DNA from: Patulibacter defluvii
GTDB lineage: Bacteria > Actinomycetota > Thermoleophilia > Solirubrobacterales > Solirubrobacteraceae
Assembly: GCF_034096925.1 (NCBI RefSeq)
Contig: NZ_JAWZSQ010000014.1
Span: 62,001 to 126,000, forward strand
Length of the DNA stretch: 64,000 nucleotides
Direction: 5' to 3'
Made by a program: the position numbers and the translations under genes. Of this stretch, positions 59,159 through 64,000 are shown piece by piece. The notes beneath the pieces are model-generated. The model was not told the DNA's origin and did not search any database. It saw only the letters and a program-made list of their open reading frames with translations. The first letter of the stretch is position 1. Each line of letters starts with the position of its first letter.

Positions 59159-60745
59159 TACGCCGCCGCGGGCGGCTGCGCGGTCCAACCGCGACGCGGC
59201 GGCCCCCCGCTCGTGGTCGCGGCGGACGGCGGCGACCGCCTCGGCCACGTCGCCGGCCACCGTCCCGTCGGCGCCGTGCCGCTCGGCCGAGCGGCGACCC
59301 GCCAGCAGGTGCAGCCAGACCGCGGCCGCCGCCGCCCGCAACGGGTCGTTGCCGCGGGCCAGCAGCGCCCCGACCACGCCGGCCAGCACGTCGCCCGTGC
59401 CGGCCGTCGCCAGCCCCGGAGCGCCGCCGGGGCTGATCGCGACCCGGCCCGCGGGATCGGCGATCAGCGTGTCGTCGCCCTTCAGGACCACGACCGCCCC
59501 GGACCGCCGCGCGGCCTCGCGGACCGCCGCCAGCCGCTGGGCGCCGATCTCGTCGCTGGAGCGGTCGAGCAGCCGCCCCAGCTCGCCGGCGTGCGGGGTC
59601 AGGACGGTCGCCGCGGACCGTCCGGCCAGCGCCTCCGGATCGCCGGCCAGCGCGGCCAGGCCGTCGGCGTCGACCACCAGCGGCCCCTCGGCGCCCGCGG
59701 CCAGCTCGCGGACCAGCCGTCCCCGCTCGTCGTGGCGCCCGAGCCCCGGACCGACCACCAGCGTGCCGCCGCGGCCGCCCAGCCGCTCCAGCACGACCGC
59801 GGCCGCCGCCGCGCCGGCGCCGCCGTCGGGGGCCTCGGGCAGCGGCAGGGTCAGGCTCTCGAGCGGGGCGCGGGACGCCACCAGCGGCTCGATCCCGGCC
59901 GCGGCGGCGAGCGTCACGTAGCCGGCGCCGGCTCGCATCGCGCCGCGGGCGGTCAGGCACGGCGCGCCGGTCATCCCCGGCGCGCCGCCGACCACCAGCA
60001 CGTGGCCGGAGCGGAACTTCGTGCCCTCGGCGCCGCGAACCGGCAGCCCGTCGAGGACCCGCTCGGTCAGCAGCCCCGCCGCCGGCGCCGGCAGCGCCCG
60101 CGAGACCGCCGCCGGGATCCCGATGTCGACCACCCGCAGCCGCCCGACCCGGCCCTTGCCGGGGGCGATCCAGAGGCCGCTGGTGGCCGCGTGGAAGCTG
60201 ACCGTCTCGGTCGCCGGCACCGCGGCCCCCGCGACCTCGCCGGTGGTCGCGTCGACCCCGCTGGGCACGTCGCAGGCGATCACGGGGACGCCCTCCCCCG
60301 CCGCCCGCGCGATCGCGGCGATCGCGTCCGCCGCCAGGCCCCGGGGAGCGCCGGTCGCGCCGGTGCCGAGGATCGCGTCGACGATCACCGCCGCGCCCTC
60401 CAGCGCGGCCGGGTCCCACGGCTCGGCCGCGCCCCCGAAGCCGTCGCGGGCCAGCGCGGCGTCGCCCCGCAGCCGCTCGTCGGGGACGGTCGAGAGCACC
60501 CGCAGCGGACGGCCGGCGGCGCGCAGCCGCCGCGCCGCCACGTAGCCGTCGCCGCCGTTGTTGCCGGCCCCGCAGACGATCGCCACCGGTCCCTCGGGAA
60601 CCAGCGCCGTGACCGCGTCGGCCAACCGCGCGCCGGCGGTCTCCATCAACGCGAAGCCGGCGATCCCCAGCCGCTCGATCGCCCAGGCGTCGGTCGCCCG
60701 CAGGCCGTCGGCGTCGGGCAGCGGATCGAGCCAGGGAAGGGCCAT
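59156..60745 (-). CDS. Bifunctional NAD(P)HX epimerase and ADP/ATP-dependent dehydratase
   Basis: Encodes 529 residues in two parts, as in E. coli YjeF/Nnr. The N-terminal epimerase (about 1-215) has CGAGNNGGDGYVAARRL and CDVPSGVDATTGEV. The C-terminal dehydratase (about 225-529) has the ribokinase-like fold with LTPHAGELGRLL and ATAGTGDVLAGVVGALLARG. It repairs hydrated NADH/NADPH. A TACGAT box (60753-60758) lies seven bases upstream of the ATG. Confidence 0.93.
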   Translation of the reverse strand: MALPWLDPLPDADGLRATDAWAIERLGIAGFALMETAGARLADAVTALVPEGPVAIVCGAGNNGGDGYVAARRLRAAGRPLRVLSTVPDERLRGDAALARDGFGGAAEPWDPAALEGAAVIVDAILGTGATGAPRGLAADAIAAIARAAGEGVPVIACDVPSGVDATTGEVAGAAVPATETVSFHAATSGLWIAPGKGRVGRLRVVDIGIPAAVSRALPAPAAGLLTERVLDGLPVRGAEGTKFRSGHVLVVGGAPGMTGAPCLTARGAMRAGAGYVTLAAAAGIEPLVASRAPLESLTLPLPEAPDGGAGAAAAAVVLERLGGRGGTLVVGPGLGRHDERGRLVRELAAGAEGPLVVDADGLAALAGDPEALAGRSAATVLTPHAGELGRLLDRSSDEIGAQRLAAVREAARRSGAVVVLKGDDTLIADPAGRVAISPGGAPGLATAGTGDVLAGVVGALLARGNDPLRAAAAAVWLHLLAGRRSAERHGADGTVAGDVAEAVAAVRRDHERGAAASRLDRAAARGGV

Positions 60746-60752
60746 CGGGCCG

Positions 60753-60758
60753 ATCGTA
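60753..60758 (-). promoter_or_regulatory. Leaderless-type -10 box for the nnr gene
   Basis: TACGAT on the minus strand, seven bases before the ATG at 60745, in the short gap after glmM. Confidence 0.4.
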
Positions 60759-60802
60759 GTCGGCCGGCCAGCGGGGTCGAGGTCGGTCGGCGGCGGCCGC
60801 CG

Positions 60803-62131
60803 TCAGCCGACGCGGCCCGGGACGGCGGCGACCAGCCGCTCGCAGGCGCCGCGGGCCTCGTCCTCGCTCGGCGCCTCGGCCATCACCCGGATCAGCTGCT
60901 CGGTGCCGGAGGCGCGAACCAGCACCCGCCCGCGGCCGGCCAGCTCGGCGTCGGCGGCGGCGATCGCCGCGGCCAGCGACGGATCGGCCATCGCCCCGTC
61001 GCGGTCGGCGACCGGCACGTTGATCAGCACCTGCGGCAGCCGCTCCATCGCGCGGCGGTCGCCGAGCCGGTCGCCGGCCAGCGCCTCGAGCACCAGCAGC
61101 GCCGCGGCGATCCCGTCGCCCGACGGCACGAAGCCGGTCTCGATCAGGTGCCCGGACTGCTCGCCGCCCAGGTTCCACCCGCGCTCGGCCAGCGCCGCCA
61201 TCACGTGACGGTCGCCGACCGGGGTGGTGGCGACCGGGATCCCGGCCGCGTCCATCGCCCGGTGGAAGCCGTAGTTCGACATCACCGTCACCGCCACGCC
61301 GCCGGCCAGCCGCTCGCTGGCCCGCAGGTGGAGGGCGATCAGGGCCAGCAGCTCGTCGCCGTCCGAGGCCCGGCCCTCGTGGTCGACGGCCAGCAGCCGG
61401 TCGCCGTCGCCGTCGAAGGCGAAGCCGATCTCGCAGCCGGCCTCGACCACCAGCCGCTGCAGCGGCTCGGGGTGGGTCGAGCCGACGCCGGCGTTGATGT
61501 TGCGGCCGTCGGGCGCGTCGCCGATCACGACCACCTCGGCCCCGCGGCGGCGGAAGGCCTCCGGCGCGACCGCGGCGGTGGCCCCGTGGGCGCAGTCGAG
61601 CGCGATCCGGCGGCCGTGCAGGTCGAGCCCCGCGAACCGCTCGTCGAGCGCCCGCAGGTGGTCCTCGGTCGCGCCCAGCAGCGGAGCGACCTGGCCGATC
61701 TCGCCGCTCGGCGCCGGCGCGTCGTCGGCCTCGACCAGCGCGGCGACCCGCTGCTCGGCGTCGTCCGGCAGCTTGCGGCCGTCGGGCCCGAAGAGCTTGA
61801 TGCCGTTGTCGCCGTAGGGGTTGTGCGACGCCGAGACGACCGCCGCCAGGTCGAAGCCCAGCGTGCGGGTCAGGATCGCCGCGCCCGGGGTCGGCAGCAC
61901 GCCGGCCAGGTGGACGTCGGCCCCGCTCGCCGCGGCGCCGGCGGCGAAGGCCGCCTCCAGCATCGGACCGGACTCGCGGGTATCGCGGACGACCAGGATC
62001 CGCGGCCGCTCCCCGTCGCCGGAGGGCGCCGCAGCCTGAACGGCCGCACGGCCGAGTCGCAGGGCGAGCTCGGCCGTGAGGACGATGCCGGCGGGGCCGC
62101 GCACGCCGTCGGTGCCGAAGAGGCGTGCCAC
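60803..62131 (-). CDS. glmM: Phosphoglucosamine mutase
   Basis: Encodes 442 residues. The phosphoserine loop is VVSASHNPYGDNGIK with S102; the metal loop is FDGDGDRLLAVD; the sugar-binding loop GEQSGHLI; and the phosphate-binding RASGTEQLIRV. It converts glucosamine 6-phosphate to glucosamine 1-phosphate for UDP-GlcNAc and peptidoglycan. Order rplM-rpsI-glmM is the classical actinobacterial one. Confidence 0.97.
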   Translation of the reverse strand: MARLFGTDGVRGPAGIVLTAELALRLGRAAVQAAAPSGDGERPRILVVRDTRESGPMLEAAFAAGAAASGADVHLAGVLPTPGAAILTRTLGFDLAAVVSASHNPYGDNGIKLFGPDGRKLPDDAEQRVAALVEADDAPAPSGEIGQVAPLLGATEDHLRALDERFAGLDLHGRRIALDCAHGATAAVAPEAFRRRGAEVVVIGDAPDGRNINAGVGSTHPEPLQRLVVEAGCEIGFAFDGDGDRLLAVDHEGRASDGDELLALIALHLRASERLAGGVAVTVMSNYGFHRAMDAAGIPVATTPVGDRHVMAALAERGWNLGGEQSGHLIETGFVPSGDGIAAALLVLEALAGDRLGDRRAMERLPQVLINVPVADRDGAMADPSLAAAIAAADAELAGRGRVLVRASGTEQLIRVMAEAPSEDEARGACERLVAAVPGRVG

Positions 62132-62169
62132 GGGTGCGCGGGAACCGGCGGAGATCGGCAGCAGCGCGA

Positions 62170-62991
62170 CTAGCGCTTGCTGAACTGCGGGCGCTTGCGG
62201 GCCTTCTTGAGGCCGGCCTTCTTGCGCTCCTTGACGCGCGAGTCACGCGTCAGGAAGCCGCGCTTCTTGAGCTCGCCGCGGAGACCGGGCTGGGCCACGA
62301 TCAGCGCACGCGAGATGCCGTGACGGAGCGCACCGGCCTGGGCGCTGACGCCGCCGCCGTGGATCCGGGCGGTCACGTCGAGCTGGGTGTCGTAACCGAC
62401 GACCTCGAGGGCCTGGCGGATCGTCCGCTGCAGGACCTCGCGCGGGAAGTACGTCTCGAGGTCCTTGCCCCCGATGTCGTACTTGCCGGTGCCCGGCGAC
62501 AGGATCACGCGGGCGACGGCCGACTTGCGCTTGCCGGTCGCGGTGTAGCGCGCGCCGGCGGTCAGGTCGATGGTGACGTCGGCGATCGGCTCGTCGGCGG
62601 CGACCTCGTCGCCCTCCGCGCCCTCGCCGTCGCCGGACTCGCCCTCGCCGTCGACGTAGTAGCCGAACTCGTCCTGCTGGTCGCGGGCCTGGCCCTCGAT
62701 CACGATGTCGACCTCGAGGTCGGCACCGGGGATCGCCGGCTTGACGCGCGGGGTCTCGTCCTCGGCCTCGGCCTCGTCGGCCTCCTCCGCGGCGGGCGCC
62801 TCCTCGGCGGCCGGCTCCGCGGCGGCCTCCTCGGCGGACGCGTCCTCGGCGGGTGCCTCCTCGGCCACGTGCTCGGCGGCGGGCTCCTCGGCCGGCGCCG
62901 GCTCGGCGGCCGCGGCCTCGGGGGCCTGCGGCTGCTCGGTCGCCGGAGTCTCCTCCGGCGTCTCCTCGGGGTTCACGGCGTCGTCGGCCAT
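62170..62991 (-). CDS. rpsI: 30S ribosomal protein S9 with a long acidic N-terminal extension
   Basis: Encodes 273 residues, twice the normal length. The S9 core begins near residue 146 (ARYTATGKRKSAVARVIL) and ends with the basic tail KKAGLKKARKRPQFSKR that reaches the P-site tRNA. Residues 1-80 are almost only Ala, Glu and Pro; 85-140 contain LEVDIVIEGQARDQQDEFGYY and a Gly/Asp/Glu-rich stretch. The ATG overlaps the rplM stop by one base, so the extension is inside the operon reading. No internal start before the core seems better supported. Confidence 0.93.
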   Translation of the reverse strand: MADDAVNPEETPEETPATEQPQAPEAAAAEPAPAEEPAAEHVAEEAPAEDASAEEAAAEPAAEEAPAAEEADEAEAEDETPRVKPAIPGADLEVDIVIEGQARDQQDEFGYYVDGEGESGDGEGAEGDEVAADEPIADVTIDLTAGARYTATGKRKSAVARVILSPGTGKYDIGGKDLETYFPREVLQRTIRQALEVVGYDTQLDVTARIHGGGVSAQAGALRHGISRALIVAQPGLRGELKKRGFLTRDSRVKERKKAGLKKARKRPQFSKR

Positions 62992-63425
62992 CAGGTGGTG
63001 ATCTCCAGGGACTGCGGCTTCTGCGCCACGTGCGGATGGTCCGGACCGGCGTAGATCTTCAGCTTCGTCAGCTGCTTCCGGGCCAGGCGGTTCTTGGGCA
63101 TCATGCCCTTGACGGCCTTGCGGATGATCTCCTCCGGCCGCTTCTCCAGCTGCTCCTCGAAGGTCCGCGTGGAGAGACCGCCGGGGTAGCCCGAGTGCCG
63201 GTGGTAGAGCTTGTCGGTGCGCTTGTTGCCGGTGACCTGGATCTTCTCGGCGTTCACGATCACGACGAAGTCGCCCGTGTCCACGTGCGGCGTGTACTCC
63301 GGCTTGTTCTTGCCGCGCAGCTGCTCGGCGATCTGGGTGGCGAGGCGGCCCAGGGTCTTGCCGTCGGCGTCGACGACGTACCAGGCGCGCTCGCGAGTCT
63401 CGGAGTTGGCGACGTAGGTCTTCAC
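62991..63425 (-). CDS. rplM: 50S ribosomal protein L13
   Basis: Encodes 144 residues from a GTG with AGAAGAGA upstream. Family segments are RAWYVVDADGKTLGRLATQIA, HVDTGDFVVIVNAEKI and RPEEIIRKAVKGMMPKNRL. L13 is an early assembly protein binding 23S rRNA. It is coupled to rpsI by a one-base overlap. A GTG is chosen because the open frame upstream lacks family similarity. Confidence 0.97.
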   Translation of the reverse strand: MKTYVANSETRERAWYVVDADGKTLGRLATQIAEQLRGKNKPEYTPHVDTGDFVVIVNAEKIQVTGNKRTDKLYHRHSGYPGGLSTRTFEEQLEKRPEEIIRKAVKGMMPKNRLARKQLTKLKIYAGPDHPHVAQKPQSLEITT

Positions 63426-63493
63426 GGGTTCTCTTCTGGTCGTGCGCAGGCCAGGACGGCGCGCAGCGGCGAACGATGGTAGCGAACCCCGGG

Positions 63494-64000
63494 TCACCGA
63501 CGCGGCCCGGCCGATCCCAGCTCGCGATCGCGCGCCCAGAGCAGCAGGTTGACCGCTCCCAGCAGCAGCAGCCAGACGCCCCAGGTCGCCGGCCGGCCGA
63601 GCGCCGGCAGCTCGTCGCGCCAGCGGAGGACGGCGATCGTCGCCGCGATCGCCAGCACCGTCCCGGGGACCCCGATCGCCAGCCGCCGGTCGAGCAGCAG
63701 CACCGCCAGCAGGCCGATCCCGCCGCCGAAGGCCGCGCCGGCCGTCGTCGACAGCTCGATCCCGGCCGTCCAGCCGCGGTCGGCCGCCAGCGCGCCGAGG
63801 CCGACCCCGACCACGACCAGCGCGGCGCCCCAGGGCCCGTCGCGGCGGCCGCAGAGCAGCGCGCAGGCCAGCAGGCAGCCGCCGACCGCCAGCGGCACGC
63901 GCTCCAGCGGCAGCCGGTCGCCGGCCTGGGCGATCGTCGTCGCCGCGCCGCCGGCCAGGTAGGCGAGGGCGCGCGGGCCGCGGCGCGGCGCCGTCGCCCC
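63494..64000 (-). CDS. Membrane protein, partial (runs off the right edge)
   Basis: At least 168 residues with five or so hydrophobic helices (VPLAVGGCLLACALLCG, ALVVVGVGLGALAAD, GAAFGGGIGLLAVLLL, PGTVLAIAATIAVL, WGVWLLLLGAVNLLLW). The frame is open through the edge, with hydrophobic coding-like sequence beyond the internal GTG at 63898, so the true start is outside. No family recognised. It lies upstream of rplM on the same strand. Confidence 0.65.
   Translation of the reverse strand, partial: GATAPRRGPRALAYLAGGAATTIAQAGDRLPLERVPLAVGGCLLACALLCGRRDGPWGAALVVVGVGLGALAADRGWTAGIELSTTAGAAFGGGIGLLAVLLLDRRLAIGVPGTVLAIAATIAVLRWRDELPALGRPATWGVWLLLLGAVNLLLWARDRELGSAGPRR

Noticed and set aside
57994..62991. 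Frameshift or pseudogene status for the Ala-rich nnr, alr or CCA-like genes
   Set aside because: Each reads through with complete motifs and expected length; the Ala/Gly/Arg bias matches the whole window.

Overview
The window is 64 kb of very GC-rich DNA with dense, strand-clustered genes, many GTG starts and many 1-4 base start/stop overlaps. Gene content (actinobacterial-type RNase E/G beside rplU-rpmA, wax-ester synthase/DGAT family, aa3-type oxidase with tiny extra subunits, small ribosomal and cell-shape operons, TANNNT boxes 6-7 bases before start codons) points to an actinobacterium. My best guess is the class Thermoleophilia (Solirubrobacterales-like); the class is an inference from gene neighbourhoods and style, not from a marker search.

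Layout. 1-1.2 kb: end of a NarL-type sensor kinase and its response regulator. 1.2-4.8 kb: proB, a DUF1772 membrane protein, an NmrA-like oxidoreductase and a divergent AraC regulator. 4.8-9.6 kb: a 149-base nested hairpin, then a four-gene glycine betaine/osmoprotectant ABC transporter facing an IclR regulator across overlapping inverted repeats. 9.7-14.7 kb: obgE, then an apparently inserted set (AbiEi/DUF559-like gene, SDR, two membrane proteins). 14.7-29.8 kb, all on the minus strand: valS, folC, two small membrane proteins, ndk, maf, mreBCD, mrdA, rodA, rng, rplU, rpmA, which is the protein-synthesis and rod-shape block. 29.9-34.0 kb, plus strand: alpha/beta hydrolase, FAD oxidoreductase, DUF1365 and cyclopropane-fatty-acid synthase-like methyltransferase, a tight lipid-modifying cassette. 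34.0-37.9 kb, minus strand: tig, clpP, clpX and a small basic protein. 38-41.3 kb: a secreted protein, three tRNA genes (His, Arg, Pro), a fatty acid hydroxylase, a 1-Cys peroxiredoxin. 41.4-45 kb: OsmC, a Nudix hydrolase, two small genes, a WS/DGAT family acyltransferase. 45.3-49.4 kb: cytochrome c oxidase ctaC-ctaD-ctaB plus 36-aa and 76-aa membrane proteins. 49.5-56.6 kb: enoyl-CoA hydratase, PAP2 phosphatase, thioredoxin reductase, CBS protein, a bare AraC domain, secreted proteins, a hydrolase and a HIT protein. 56.7-64 kb, minus strand: rplM, rpsI, glmM, nnrD/E, alr and a CCA/poly(A) polymerase-like gene, running in from a partial membrane protein at the right edge.

Two canonical blocks are split by foreign-looking cassettes: tig-clpP-clpX | valS-folC by the lipid cassette, and rpmA | obgE by the AbiEi/SDR set.

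The most novel item is a dispersed family of about 115-base elements (24905-25018, 39188-39300, 39311-39432, 54448-54561). They share a conserved core with a GTAC-N3-GTAC mini-hairpin. In three of the four copies the core is enclosed by a long stem whose two arms differ between copies but stay complementary, which is the signature of selection on structure. Two copies end at a CTAG that supplies a neighbouring gene's stop codon, and two are tandem between tRNA-Arg and tRNA-His. Other notable points are an approximately 145-residue acidic extension on ribosomal protein S9, a WS/DGAT enzyme with HQ in place of the HH active-site pair, four cysteine pairs in the PBP2 transpeptidase domain, and a set of leaderless-type promoters.
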